Below, in pieces: positions 42,375 to 56,700 of a stretch of DNA of 64,000 bases; the stretch's first letter is position 1, and the number at the start of each line of letters is the position of its first letter. The notes below the pieces were generated by a model that had not been told where the DNA came from, ran no database searches, and saw only the letters and a program-made list of their open reading frames with translations. The position numbers were made by a program, and so were the translations under genes. The DNA is from Mycteria americana (lineage: Eukaryota; Chordata; Aves; Ciconiiformes; Ciconiidae), in the NCBI RefSeq assembly GCF_035582795.1, contig NC_134390.1:2433560-2497559 (forward strand), given 5' to 3'.

Positions 42375-44787
42375 CTGGTTCCGAACTGAGGTATTCGGTG
42401 CAGAAAGGTTAACACTTTCTTTCAAGCTAGAGGGTTGGGGGGGAGCGGGGAGGAGGAGACGCGATCGGCCGGGGACACGATCCTACGCCGGCACCAAAGG
42501 AGGGGACCCGCCGGCCCAGCGAGATGCTGCCACCGCCTCGCCGAAAGCGGGGCGGAGGGGGCTCGCGGTCCGAAAGGGAAGATCCCTCCGGAGCAGCCAG
42601 AGGAGCCCTCCCCGTCAGAAGCGCCCGGCCCCCACCACCAAGGGACCGGAGCCCTCCGGGGACCAGGCTGACCACCTCTCCTGCTCCGAGATATCGCCGA
42701 GGGCAAATTTCTCGAGTGCTTTGCTGAACAAAGTGCGGGTTGGTAACGGGACGGGGAGACCGAGCTCTGACGGCGAGCTGGTGCCGAGCAAAAGCAACGG
42801 GAGGTCCCCGACCCCGCTTCCCTCCGGGAGAAACTCCTATGTGAAACGTGAAGAAAATGTGCTTATCACCCAAAGGCCAAGACTGAAACTTCATATTTGG
42901 TTCTAAGAGTTTGGCTTTGGTAAAAGAAAGAAACAGTGCGAGGGGACCCTCCCCGCGGGCTGCCAGCAGCACCCTCGCCCGCCGGGAGCCTCCCCCGGGA
43001 ACGGCCGGCTCCAACGCCTGCTCCGCGTCACAACCTAAACCCGACAAAGGCCACCCTAACAGGAGCCACCTTCATTTAGAAACTATTTAAAAAAAAAGAA
43101 GAAAAAAGACGTAATACCTTATTTTGGTTACAGAAATGCTTTTTCTCTCTGAAACGCTGGGCAGAAGAGCCGCAGCGCAAGGCTCACGCGGTCCCGTCGC
43201 AGTCTTGCCGGCAAAGAGGAGGCGAGCGGCCACCGAGGACTCGGTGGGAGAGAGGGATCCTTTTCTCCCCGCTCCCATCCTGGAGGGATCACACCGGGAC
43301 CCCCCCGGGGTGGCCGCGGGCGGGAGCCTCGGCCCCAGCCCCACGCTCCCCGCTGTCGGCAAGGCTGCGGAGGGAAAGGAGGTCGGGGGAGACGATGGTT
43401 CCCGAAATGCTTGTTGCCCTGTCAGCCCGTTCTCGTTCTCTGCATCCCAGTCTTTGGCTTTGAACAGACTCGTGATATGGAGAAAGAGTATTGTTTTTTG
43501 CACATGATACGGTTACAGTAATTCAGAAGGGAAAAAAAACCCCCCACAACGGAAAAAAAACAGTGCAACATTCTCGAATGATTCAAACCTGCATTATAAA
43601 TATGATTTCTAAAATTAAAAACAGAAAACCCAAAACAAAAAACAATGATCCCACATACACGCACGCTAATAAACCTGCCAAGATGCTGCATTAGAAAAAT
43701 AAACACAGACTTACTTAGGGTTGTGAATAAGGACTTTGAAGTGCATTTTTTTCCTTATTAAAAGGCTAAAATTTTCAGAATTTTTTTATGGTTTTTGTTG
43801 TTTTTTTAAAGGTAAATGCTCGTTTCTTTATAAATAACTTTTTTCTTTTTTTAAAAAAAAAAAAAGCAACACTGACTCTTGCATGGAAACGGCCACGCAA
43901 AACAGAGAACGAAAATTCAAGAAAGAATCGTTTCTTAGGATCCGACACTTTGCCAAGAAAAAAAAACAACCAACCAACAGAATCCCTAAAGTGCCTGGTG
44001 TGGGGAGGGAGGCTCCAGCAGCGCATCCGCAGCCAGCCCACCGCGGGGTTGGGCAGCAGCACCCGTTTTTGCATATAAATGACAGCTGCCAAAAGGATAT
44101 TTTAGTGTCGCAGGTACAGTAGATCTTGATTCAAGTGTTTGTATTGGAATCGAAGGATGAGCGTGAGAGAAAAAGTGATTGCGAGAGAGGAGCAGTTACA
44201 GTGGCACTTGGCCAGGAGCTAACACCCACCCCAGCGCTTGCGAGACCAGCCCATTCCCGAGGACTCCCACCCCCCATCCCACCAAGAGTTCAGGCTTCCC
44301 CGTCCCGGCCGGCGGAGCGAGGGCTCGGGGCAGCCCCGGGGCCGTCCCGGAGGCGAGGCAGGGCGGGAGGCTGGCACGGGGCGCTGGGAAACGCCGAACT
44401 GATTTCAACCCACCCCAAAAGCTGGGGGACAAACCCCCTTCCCATCTGCGGGCCAGCGGATGGTGGCACCTGCCTCGTCCCGGCCGGGCGAAGCCCTAAG
44501 CCCGCAGCATCCATCGCCTGCCCTGCCGTCAGAGGGGTGCGAGCACGCGCTGACGGGGAGAGGACCGAGAAGGGGCAGGGGACGGGAGCGGCACTGCCAG
44601 CTGCTCGTTAAACCAATTAACAGCTTTGGCACCGCGCTGGCAACCCAGCGAGAAGAGGAAGCTCTGAACTCTTGGCCTATCCGGCCATGCTAGAAGGCCT
44701 GCCCAGTCTTGTTCTCCTTTAAAGTGCCCTATATTTATAGAATTTCTAAATAAATATAATAAGATATTAGGTCACCCATAGTTTAAG

Positions 44788-47700
44788 CTACTCCGAGTAA
44801 CAGCCGTCCAAGCCGATGGCATTGTGCCGGTCCTTGCTGTAGGGGCAGGTGCTGCCGTTGGGTAGGGCCCCGCAGGCGGCGGTTTTGGCTGCAATGCCGC
44901 AGTTCTTGAGGAGGTTGAAGCTGAAAGAGCTGATGGCGTCTTTAGGTGGGAAAGGCTTCATGGTGGAGAGGATAAGTGCCAGGCAGTCGGCAACGTCCTT
45001 GTTGGGGGCGCATGCCAAGGCTGGGGTATGACCTAGAACAAAGCCGGAGGTGAAGAACCGCCCCGGACGGGCGCCTTCCCCGGGGAACGCTTTGATGGGG
45101 GCAGTTTTTTCACCAGCGCATTGAGGGGCCAGGACATCTATTTGTCTTTATCTCAAAAGACCCTGCTTCTGGGCACCGGCAATCCCTGCAATTGCAGCAA
45201 CCGCTTTGAAGTGTGCCAGGATCAGCAGGAGACGAATAAAAAACCTCAGAAGCCCTGGCAGCACAGCAGACGCAATGATATTTTTCACAACTTAAAGGTA
45301 TTCCAGCAGAGCAAGAACTCTGCTGGGAGAAAAAGCTTCTGGCCACAACCACCAGTTTCTGCCAACTTGCAAGTGAGTCAACAGCTTATTGCTGGCTCAG
45401 GCTGGGCTGGTTTTGTGCCCGGCAGGAGAGCCAGACAGCCACCAGAAGACGCATGGGGGGCAAAAGGCGTATTTCAAACACCTGTGGGACCTGGAAATGC
45501 TTTTACAGGGGATCGCAGGGTGCCAACGTCCTCATCCGCAAGCTGTTCCTGCGATGCCATGAGCTGAGAAGGTGCTGCTCAGCTGCGGAAAGGATGCGGA
45601 AATCCTTCCGATCCCGGCTGAGCGCTTCCCCAGGCAGCCCCCATCCCCCAGGGACGTCACGCTGAACCCACCCGGAACCCACGCACCTTCTTCATCCACA
45701 GCCAGCACAGTGGCACCTCTGCTGAGCAGGGCCTGGACGACAGAGGCCAGCCCGTTCCGAGCTGCGATGTGGAGCGGCCTGGGGGGAGAGGGAAAGGCGG
45801 CGTTAACCCGGCAGCAGAACCACCCGCCTTTTACACCTTGGGCTACAACACGGGGCCCCTGCGAGCAGCTTTGAGGGCAGACACTGGACCGCTCCCGAGC
45901 TCGCACGCTCACTGCGCGCACCGAGCGGGAGCAGAGCTCCTACCACCGCCCTCTGCCAATGCATCGCCCCCACCCAGCAAAGCCCTGTTTTTCCCCGCTG
46001 GTGCCAGCTGTCCAAATACTCACATTTGCAGAGCACTGTTACTTGCATTGATAAGGCCAAGGTCTTGGGTTTCCCCCAGGATCAACAAGGCACACTTTTC
46101 ATGGCCCTGGAAAGGAGACCAGACTGTTTATAGCGCACGAGCAGGAAGGCAGGGGCAGTGGAGGGGACCCGGTGCTGAGTGGGACGTGGTTCTCCAGGAT
46201 ACGGAAACGTTCCCTAAAGCCAACCTTCCACAACAGTTCACCACTTTGGCAGGGCCTGAGAAGACAAGCTGCTGTGCCCTCCGTCTCCTCCCCAGCATCT
46301 CCTTCTTTGCGTGGACACAGCGATCACAAGCCTCCCGCTCCCACCACGCCCCAGGAAGCACACCGAGCTCAGAGAGGGGATCCCCAGGAAAAATACAGAC
46401 GGGTCCGTGCTACAACCTAGGCTGCTCAAAACTGAATCGGGAGCGTCTGTACAGGTCAAGACAGGTAAGCAGACAGGCAGAGCAAGCCCAGGGCCCTCGC
46501 CTCTGCTCTGGTGGGGCAGGAGTAGGCGGACAACCCCTCTCATTAAGGTGGCAAGGCTGAAGGTGATGGTGACTGCAATCACGGCTGTGAGCGGCCATCT
46601 CCCTACCTTGCTGCAGGCCAGGTGAAGAGCTGTGTTCTTGTTGACATCCAGCACAGTTATATTTGCTTTTGCTTGGTACAGCAGGAACTCTGAAACGAGG
46701 AGGGACAGCTGCTGTTGAGAAGCAGCAGCACAGAGCCCGGCAATGTGGGGCAGCGGCCATGTGCTGAGGGGGCAGGAGTGGGGCAGCTGTCCCAGCGCGC
46801 CTACGAGGAGAGGGACAGCCCGACTCCCACGGGACCCGGTTACGGAGGAGGCACAGGGAGGCTCGCACCCCGTACTGGGAACAGCGGCTGCCAGCCACGT
46901 ACCGACGGCTGCGGTGTGCCCGTTCTCAGAAGCCATCATGAGGGGAGTCCTCCCCAGCTTGTCAGTCATGTCCACCTCGGCTTGGTGGCGCAGGAGCAGC
47001 TGTAAACCATGGATGTTGTCTGCAAAGGCAGCAGCGTGAAGGGGTGTCCTGGGAAGACAAGAGAGTGGGTAAAGAGGCGGGCACAGCACCCACCCCAGCA
47101 AGACTGCCCAGGCCTACAGACACGTCTGGGGACGTCAGAGTCCCTCTGTGCCACGGGCAGTCACGTGGAAATCACTGCGGGAGTCACAGCCACCACCCAG
47201 CAGCACCAGGGAGCGGGTGACAAGAGAGGGACGAATCTGCGCTCACCTTCCTTTGGCATCTCTGCTATTAACAATCTTGGCACCTAATGCTTCCACCAGC
47301 ATTTCAGCAGTGCCGTCCTGGTTGTTAATTCTGCAGTGGGGACGAGAAGGAAAGTTAGAACAAGACTAAGCAGCGTTAGCATGTCTGCAGTGGGAGTGAG
47401 CAGCACGTTCCCGGGGCTCGGATGCAAACAGCAGCCGGTCTGGAGCTGTTTAGGGTAAAACACCCCTTTACCCTTCTTGGTATTACTGAAGGAAACACGG
47501 TACCATGCCAGACAACAGCCTTGCCCATCCTTTGCTGCTACGGGTCCCAAGGACGCACCAGGCCCACCCCAGGCAGCACGTGGCAATGCCTCCACCTTCC
47601 TCATCCCTCCACAGCTGCCCAGGACAGCACACCCCTTCCTCTGCCGGCTGCAGAGCCAAGGAATCGCTGTCAGCCCCAAACCCCTCTCTGCACGCAGTGG

Positions 47701-50700
47701 GACCCCAGGGATCATGCTCAAACTGCCCCAGACACCTCTGAGGAAGAAGGCTTGGGACAACGTGGAGCCCTTCTCCCACCAAAGCCCATCTCCAGAGCCT
47801 CATGGGAAGCCTGGAGATTTCCCGAGATGCTCCGTGACCAAAGAGCAGAGATGAGCCATCCAAGAGGGTGGGCAAGGGCTGAACCACAAGCCCTTGGCAG
47901 CTCCATTAGCTCCATCGAGCTGAAAGCCTGCTGGCGTGGGAGCCTGGTACATGACAGCCCTGGCTGTGCTGCGCACAGCCAACGAGGCAGCTGCTTTACA
48001 GCTCCCTGAGGACCTCCAGCAGTCCAGCAACCGCCTCCCTGCCACGAGGGAGCGGGGATGAGCAGGTGGACACCCAGGACACCCACCCTGGGGAGCTGCT
48101 GCCGCCCAGGACAGAGACCTTGGCAAGAAGGGCAGGGTTTGGAGCTCCTCCACTCAGACCACGTATCCCCTCTCCCACATCACCTGGCTGGGAGGAACCC
48201 AGGGCAGGTCCCAGGTGCCACTTACACTGCACAGTGCAATGGAGTAAAGGGGTTTCCTTCTAGGTACGCAAACGGATTGTGTTCAAGTAACAATTCAAGA
48301 CAATCTTCATGCCCTGTGAGGAGAGAGGGAAATACATCAGTACCCAGCCTGTGGTTCCCCAACCGTAGCAGAGCAAGAAGGGACTTGAAGGCCCCTCTGG
48401 CTCTCCCCACGTCCAAAGAGCCGGAGGGCCCAGAGGCTGCACAGGACCAGCGGCACCAAAGTGCCCAAACAAACCCGGTCCCCGGCACAGAGGCAGCGGT
48501 TTTGTTTCCTTCCTGGCAGCAAAGCTGCTGCACTTCAGGAGGTTTCTAATTCCACACTGTCTCCTGAAGGACTTCACAGCCACATTGCTAGCTTCCCTTT
48601 GAAACGCTGAGACATCCCTTCCTGTTGCCGTATCAGTCCCACCACTCCCTGCAGCCAGGGTGACGGCCAAGTAATCCTATAAATCCAGCAGTCCTGGAGG
48701 AAGCAGCCTCAGCTGTTCTGTAATAGCTGTTTTCACATTTCATTCCTTTTTTAAGGAGCTTGGCAGGGGGAGAAAAACTCCCTGCCTCCCTCCCAGATTT
48801 GTGCCGTCCTTTCCACCAGGCTGAACTCACTGCTGGGCTGACGGCTCCCAGAGCAGCGGGGGACAGAGGGATAACCTGGCTCTCCCTGGCTCCCTCCTCC
48901 CCATCAATAGCCAGAGCAGAGCAGAGGTGAGCAGGGGCCCAGCCCAGGTCCTTACCACTGTATGAAGCCCAGTGCATCGGTGAGTAACCACTGTAGTCCA
49001 CCACAGAGTCCAGAGGGTCAGTAGAGAGGGCTGCCTGCAGCAGGGTCCTCAGGATTTCTAAGTGCCCGCACGCCGACGCAAAGTGGATCGGGGTCCGGCC
49101 TTTGAAATCCCGACACAGAACGAAGGCATCGTGGTCCAGCAGGGCAGCCAGGCAGTCCTCACAGCCCGTCACAGCCTGTGGCCAGGAAAGAGGACCAGGA
49201 GGGTCAGACCTCACGCTTCAATCATTTAACAACAGAACTACCCGCTTCTTCCACAGCCGCCTCCTCAAATGCTGCATCTCAGGAAGGGAAAATGGGCTCT
49301 TTCACTGAGGACTCTTGCAAGAAAAGAAACCACCTGCTTGTTCTCCAGGCAGCCTCCGCTCAGGAGGACGAGCAGAAGCTGCAGGGCTCGGGGCCCGCCC
49401 CGGTCCCAGGGAGGCACTCACCCCTCGGTGCAGCGCGGTCCTTCCCCTCTTGTCCGCCGCATCGGCTGTGGATCCCTTCTCCAGCAGGAGGTGGACACAG
49501 TCGACGTGGCCATTCATGATCGCCAGCATCAGTGGGGTTCTGCAGGGGGAGAGGCAGCAGGGAGGAGAGTGGGCTTGGAAATCAGCTGGGCTCAAGCATT
49601 GCCCTCTCTCCCCTGTCCCAGCCACCCTGCAAGAGGCCCGACCCTGCGCCACGCAGATCCCAAGAGAAACATGCAAACTCACTGGCCGTGGATGTCCATG
49701 ACGTCGGTGATGTCTGCCCGCTCCCCGCTGTCTATCAGGAGGTGCAGGGAATCGGTGTTCCCGTTGGCAGCTGGAGACAACGCACGAGGAAAGGAGCAGT
49801 CACGCACACGTACAGATGGGTCCCCTCCTTCCAGCCACCGCCGCAAACCAAAGGAAGGGGCTCGTGCCCAGCAGCCAGGCACACGTGGCTGAGCAAATTC
49901 GTTCTGTGGTTGCTAGGCTGCAGGACTGATTAGCACGTGCACAGGCTGAGCTGAAGACACGTGTGAGCAGAAGCTGCTGGTGTCTTCTCTCCCACCCGCT
50001 GCTGAGCCACTTGGACTCTCAGCTTCTGCTGGCACATCACAGCAGGCTGCACTGGCCCCATCCTGCCCCTAAGCGTTATCTTAAACCACTGCCCCTTCCC
50101 GCTCCCTGAAGAGCAGCCGGGTGAACGGGCATCCTTGGCAGCGGTGGCACCGATGGCTGGAAGGGCTCCGGACACGCTCCCTCGCCACCCCCAGCCCCGT
50201 CTGCCCTCCGTTACCTGCAGCGTGGAGAGGGGTCCACTTCCTCTTCCTCTCCTTCACCAGAGCGGACGCACCGTGGCTGGTGAGCACCTCCACACACTCC
50301 GTGGAGCCTCTCTCCGTGGCGAGGTACAGCGCCGTCCGCCCCTTGTGGTCCCGCACGTCGAGGTTCACGAGGGTTTCGGCAAGTGTCTTTAGGGCTTCAC
50401 AGTGACCATTATAGGCCTGAGGACAAAGCAAACCACATTAAAGCGGTGCCTGGAAAGGCTGCACCCAGAAGTTCTGCCCCCAGGACAATTCCTGCTCCCT
50501 GGGTCCCTCCAGCCTGATGAGCTCCTGCCCGGCCATCGCCTCTCGTTTGCACCCCGGTCCCACGCAAAGCCCTCGCCCACTCCTGCCCCTGCCCACACTC
50601 AGACAAGGGAGGTGGCTCCAAACAGCAGCAACCAGAAAGCCCTGGAGAGGGCAAGGAGTTTAACATACAAATCAAAGGGACTTTGACCGATGGCCCATGG

Positions 50701-53700
50701 GGAAAGCCGCTCCCCAGCCGCCAGCACCTTTCCTCTTTTGCCCCGCTCAGCACCGACAGCTGCGGGGACCCAGCCCGCGCTGCCCAGGAGCGGGCACCTC
50801 CCCAGGACTCAGCGTGAACCCGCACGGAGCCAAGTGCGCTCCGCAACCCTGGGGCTGGGCCAGCCGTACTTACAGCTAAGTGCAAAGGGCTGACTGGAAT
50901 GGTGCTTTCCACATCCTCCAGGCAGTTAAAAGACATTTCCAGGAGCTGCAACAGCAACAACACAAAACCATAACGGATCCTGGACTCACGGAGGCTTCGA
51001 CAGACACCCTGTCCCCACCAGCAGGCTGCAGAGGGGTTAGACAACCTGCTCATCTGCTTCAGAATGATCTGAATTTCAGGAAGGGACCTTCCTTAACCTG
51101 GCTTTGGGCCCTGCATAGACAGTCACACCAAGTCCCTGCTATCCAGAAGCCTCCCTGCTACTCACATGATTTCCTATACCCACACGGCTGCAAGCTTACC
51201 CTGTAAGAATGCAGGCGCTTCAGACAGTTACAAGGCATTTTCTGTACTGCAAGAGCTCTTCCTTGGCACAGGTCTCCAGGCTTTCTTTTAAAAGCCCAAC
51301 CTTGCTCTATGGCCAGGGATTTAAGCCCTATGTCATCCACACGTCACCCTGTGCTGGGTAACAAAGCTCCTTTCCCTCAGGCATCTCACTCGGGCCCAGG
51401 TCTTTCCTCCGTGGTATTCCCAGCACGACAGCTCCCCAGGAGTCCCCATGCTTTTTAATCAAACCCATCTCCCTTCCTCCTGGGCAAACCCTGACACCGT
51501 AGTGCCTACAACACACACAGTCCTTTAGCCACACCTGCACACCATAGCGCTGGACACGTTCCTTCCCCGCCTCTCTGGCAGCACAGAGGGTTTTCTCTGG
51601 CTCACTCACCAGTTCGAGGTTCTGCCTGTTGCCGTACGCAGCTGCATAGTGGACAGCGGTATATCCCTGCTTGTCCCGGAGGGATGGGTCAGCACCATTA
51701 TCCAGCAAGAACTCTAAACAACTGCAATGAGCAAGAGAAAGGGGAGATGAAGAAAAAGGGGAGATTGGAGAGGCAGAGCTTTGCAGGGACCCTCCCTGCT
51801 TTGCGCCCATAGCAGATGCTGTACTAATCCCCTCAAGACACGGAGCGCACGCAAAGCCCGCTGGAAGAGAGGACCAGGAAGCGATGGCCAGGTTTGCCTC
51901 GAGAATCAAATCGGCAGATGTTTCCTCCAAGGCATCACCGCTCACTTCAGCGTAAGCAGAAGCAAGGTATTTCTAGCGACTGCATGCAGGGGTCCGGGGA
52001 AGGGGTAAACAACAAACAACTGCCAGATGGGGCTGCGGTGTGGACTCACAAGAATGCCTCCTTCAGCCTGGACTCCTTCAGTGGCTCCTCATCAGTGTCA
52101 TGGCTGTTTCCTGAATGAGTCTCTGCTCTGAAAGGTCAGAGACCTGCATCAGTTTGCTGATTACCCCCTCCTACCCACGCTCCTCAAAGCACTCCCCTCT
52201 TCACAAACCACCGAGCGCCAGCTGCAGGGAGGCGGCCAGGGAACAGCAGAGCATCACCGCCCAGCAGCGCGCCGTCGCCTCCAGCCCCAGCAGCGAGGAG
52301 CGCGCGCCCGCGAGACACTCACCTCCTGTACGTGTCCGAAGCAGCAGCATAGTGTAAGGGGGTACAGCCTTTACAGTCAGCCTCGTTAATACTGGCTCCT
52401 GCTGTGACCAGTGTCACCGTACACTGATAGCTGCCGTTGGCAGCTGCGTAGTGCAGTGGAGTCCTGGGAAGGCGGAAAGGAGAAGGGGGCTTAGCAGCAC
52501 TGCCTGTCACAGATGGAGAAACTCGCCTGGAAGCGAGGCAGGACCCAGGGAGCCAGCCACCCCGCTGCTGCTGAGCTGCACCCTGCTCTGGCTCAAGGGT
52601 TTGGGTCAGCAGCTCCTTCTGAAGAGCCAGAGCTGGACCTCTTGGGGTGAGAGGGGGTGAAGGAAGCAGCTTTAGACACCAAATGCAGCAAAGGTCTTAG
52701 GAACGTCCCAACCCAAACCCAGGCTCAGTGCGCTACAGCTGTTTTAGGGCTGGAGGAATCACCCTTGCTCCCTTGCAAGGCCCACAGCACACTTACCTTC
52801 CAAATTTATCTCTCCTCCTCAAGTCAGCACCGCTGCTCAACAGCAAATTAAGACATTCAACGTTCCTACAGGAGGTAGGGAGATGAGTTAGACACAGATC
52901 AGAAGGGACCACAGCAAGAACGCAAACTCCTCCTAGTTGCAGACAAGACAGCTACGCTTCTCACCCGCACAGCCTGGACGTGCCAAAGCTCAATTCAGTT
53001 TCTCATCTTTGGGCAGCATAAGAGCCGCAGCCATGGCTGGATGCTGCGTACACAAAGCTCTTCCCTGCTCTCCAGTGAAATAACCCTTCATGCTTCCTGC
53101 CTTACCAGCGCTATCCTGCACTGCGTGGAGCTCTCAAACAACCAGGCAATTATAGAAAGACATTAGCCATGGCATCAGTGCAGCTGATGCACTTGATTTT
53201 ATGCTACAGAAAAGGTCTAGGATTTCTGGCTTCTGCGTCACTGCACTGTTCCCACCGCTCAGGCAGGGTAACAGTGCTGCGATGCCGAAGGACGGCTCCG
53301 TGACTGGCTCTCAAGCATCGTACAGACATAACAGAAACAAGTTCCTCGACGGGACTCTACACCTCTGCCATATTGCTGCAGCCACGTTCGCTCTCAATGC
53401 ACCGCGCGAAATCAAACTCCCTGGCAAACAATATGAGGCATTTACACAGCCAGCTAAATCCCTGCTGCTTTTCAGGCATCAGCTTGTGAGCCCTTCACAA
53501 ACCCCCAGCCAAGGAAGCATTTTAGCCCCATTTTAAAGAAGGGTAAACAGCCACGGAGGGGAACGACTGGATGAGTCACAGCGTCAGTGGCAGAACAGGG
53601 CCAAAAGGTTTCCATTTTCATTCCTGCTCTAAACACAGCTCTCTCCGTTCTCTCTCAGAGCTGGAACAGCACCCAGGGGTCCGACTCCCAGTCCTGACCG

Positions 53701-56700
53701 AAGCACTGCGCTGGGCTGCCCTCTCACGGGCGGAGAGGAGGGTTACGGTTTGGGCTGGGGACAGGCAGTGACCTTCCTGCACGCAACGCAGGACCAGCGC
53801 CCCGTGCACAGCTCACCCTCCAGAAGCAGCAGCGTGGAGGCAAGTCCTCCCGAGGTTGTCAGGCGTGTTGATATCGAAGCCTGCAGACAGCACGTGCTCA
53901 TTGCTCAGCGAGGAGACGATACTGTACAACTGACCTGGGGCAGGAGGGGCAGGGAGTTAGGGGGAAGCTCGAGGGTCCCCCGACTGCCCCCGCCGCAGGA
54001 GGGGCGGCCGAGCCACTCACCTGAGGAAAGTAGCTTACGACAACAGTCTGAAAATCCAAAGAGAACAGCTAAGTGCAGAGGGAACATGTCGTGGATCCCA
54101 CGCCTGCCAGGAGACGAGAAGCGAGTCAGGATGGATCATTCCTGCATCCTCCAGCCCAGGGCAGGGAAAGGGAGGAAGAGTCCTTCCTTACCTTGCAGTG
54201 TCAGCACCATTCGTCATCAAAGTACTAATTAGCAGCTCGTGGCCATATCTAGCAGCAACGTGGAGGGGGGTATTGCCGTATTTGTCAGCACAGTCAATCT
54301 CACTGCCTAGAAAGGAAAAGCCAAGCGCTTTGCCAGCGGGTCTCTGCGTTCTAGTTCCCAGCAGCCCAGGCTGTTCCGACAGCCGCGTCCCCATTTCAGG
54401 GACACAGCTAATAACTCGAGTCCGTTCAGCATCGTGCAGAAGGAGAACTGTAAACCGCTCTCTGAGCTGAGAGCCCACTTGTATCCTGCAAACCCGGGAC
54501 ATTAGATCTCTCCCCCTTGCCCCAGGACAGGATGCGTTCAGCCCCGGAGGTCTCTGGCTGAACCCCTGGGGTGTCTGCCAAGCCTGCAGCCCTCTTAAAA
54601 GAATATTGTCTTTCAGGCTGGATGTGGCAGTGGGAATGCTCTTCGGCCACAGCAGCTCTGCCCTGGCTGGAATTTCGGTCCCCTGCTCTGCACTTCGCTG
54701 CCCTTGAGGGCACGCACGCTCCCTGCCACCCCCGAGCAGCACATTGGCAACAGCCCCAAGAGCACAGAGTGAACGTGAGTGATAACTGTAGAGCTCTTAA
54801 ACCCTCTGAGCAAACACGCAGGGAGGTCCCGGAGGCAGGTGCTGAGAAGCAGAAGAAAAGTCTGGGGTAACCCAGGGCCGAAGGAAGAAGCCACTCACCA
54901 TTCTGAATGAGGATCTGCGAACGCGTGAACCGTCCGTGAATGGCAGCCATGTGCAAAGGGCTCTTCCCTTCCTTACTCTGCAGAGAGCAGAAGCGACGTC
55001 GCATCAGGCTTCTCACCACGCTCCCCGAGCTCTTCCCTCGGGCAGCGGGTCCCCGCTCCCCTCATCCCCAAGCTCAACCCCTCAGTGCCAGACCTGAAAG
55101 TTGACATCGGCCCCGTTGTTCACGAGGAGCTCTAGGCACAGGGCCCCATTGGTGGAGACGGCAGCAAAGTGCAGAGGGGTGAAGCCCTTCTCGTTAGGCT
55201 GATTGACGTTGGCGCCGTAATTGACCAGCTCGTTGGCCACGGCATCTTGGCCCATGTAACAGGCAATGTGAAGTGCAGTGTTACCGAAGGAATTTGGTTC
55301 ATCAATCTGCGGGAGCGACAAACGCCAGAGGATTTGGGAATTCAGGAAGAAAAAAAGGCAGCTGAGAACCAGCCAGGGCTCCTGCCACCACCCAGCACCC
55401 TCTCCTACTCCTGTCTCCAGACTGGCCTGCACCCAAGCCCACCCTGCTCGCAGTGGCGGGGGTCTTACCTCGACTCCCAGCCTCAGCAGGTGACGCACGA
55501 CTTCGATCTGGCCGCTGGCTGCCGCAGTGTGCAGCAGGGTGTAGCCCTTCTTGTCCTTACACATCACATCAGCTCCCCGGGCCACCAGCAGCTTCAGAAC
55601 TTCCAAATGCCCTGTCCGGGAGACAGCGGTAAGAGCCAGGGGACCCCGGAAAATGGAGACCCGGGCACAGCGGCCTCTGGGGAGCCCCGCCACCCTGGAA
55701 GGTGAATCCATAGGCAGCAAGCAACGTGGGAGAGGAAAACGGACCACTGCCCCTGGGGAAAACCTACCTAGGAAAGCTGCCCAGTGGATGGGCTGGCGGT
55801 CCTTCTTGTCACAAGTACTCAGGCTGGCCCCTTTGTTCAACAGCAGGTTCACCATCTAGATGGGGAGAAGCGGTGAGAGAGGCAAGGCTGCCATTCCTCC
55901 CCGCTTGTGCGGGCAGAGGTGCCTTCGCCACCTGCGAAGCCCGGACCCAGGAAGGGGGACACGTGCGGGACCCCCTGCGCCCAAACCCGCCTCGCCTACC
56001 TCGAGGTGGCCGCTGTGCACGGCGTGGTGCAGCGCCGTGCGGCCCGTGCGGTCCGCGACGTTGACAGTGCTCAGCAGGGGGATGATGGCCTCCACGCACT
56101 TGGTGGCCCGGTTGGCAGCGGCGACGTGCAGAGGCGTTTGCCAATACTTGTCGCGGGCATTGACGTCTGCCGAGTGCTTCAGGAGGAGGTGAAGTGCTTT
56201 CTAGCAGGAGCAGAGGAAAGCAGAGCTCTAACCCAACCTGCTGCAGCCCACAGAAGCCCTCCAGCCAGGCAGGGGAAGCTGCAGCTTGGTCCACCTCATG
56301 CTCTCAGCACACACAGGGCTGCCCAGATCCACACCAGCCTACAGCCCCGAGAGCCAGAGCTGCCCTTGCGGGGCTGAGCTGAAACTGCCCCGCACGCTCA
56401 CAAGTACGGCTTCTCCCCTCTGTCAAAGGAAAGGACTTGTTCGTTTTCGTGTCCCCCATGACATTTTGAAGCCCACGCATGGCTGCGTTTCAGCATGTTA
56501 TCACAGAGAAAGGGTGAGAGAGGCAAAGACAGCGTGAGAGAGACTTCAAGAATGAGCAGGGAGAAGGAATCTTCCCTACACAAATCCTCCAGCCCTCACC
56601 TGGGCTGCTCCAGCACCTTCCAGGCTGGAGTTCAGTGTGTGGGACCTGAATGAGCCGGGCTCATCCCACCCGAGAGCAGCTGTGAAACGCGGCTGCACGG

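Larger units (their letters stand above)
34895..44787 (-). other. ANKRD52: Candidate very long ANKRD52 3'UTR
   Basis: From the TAG at 44788-44790 to the SLC39A5 3' end there is no other recognisable gene on either strand. The stretch alternates GC-rich blocks with AT-rich islands of 3'UTR character (about 44690-44787, 43490-44120, 42200-42420, 41200-41600, 40400-40800, 39640-39850, 39030-39330, 35390-35450, 34860-35010). Intermediate minus-strand AATAAA signals at 42374-42369, 42355-42350 and 39054-39049 would give about 2.4-kb and 5.7-kb forms; the distal sites would give about 9.9 kb. Human ANKRD52 is also known for a long 3'UTR of several kb. Splicing within this stretch is not excluded. 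Confidence 0.55.
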
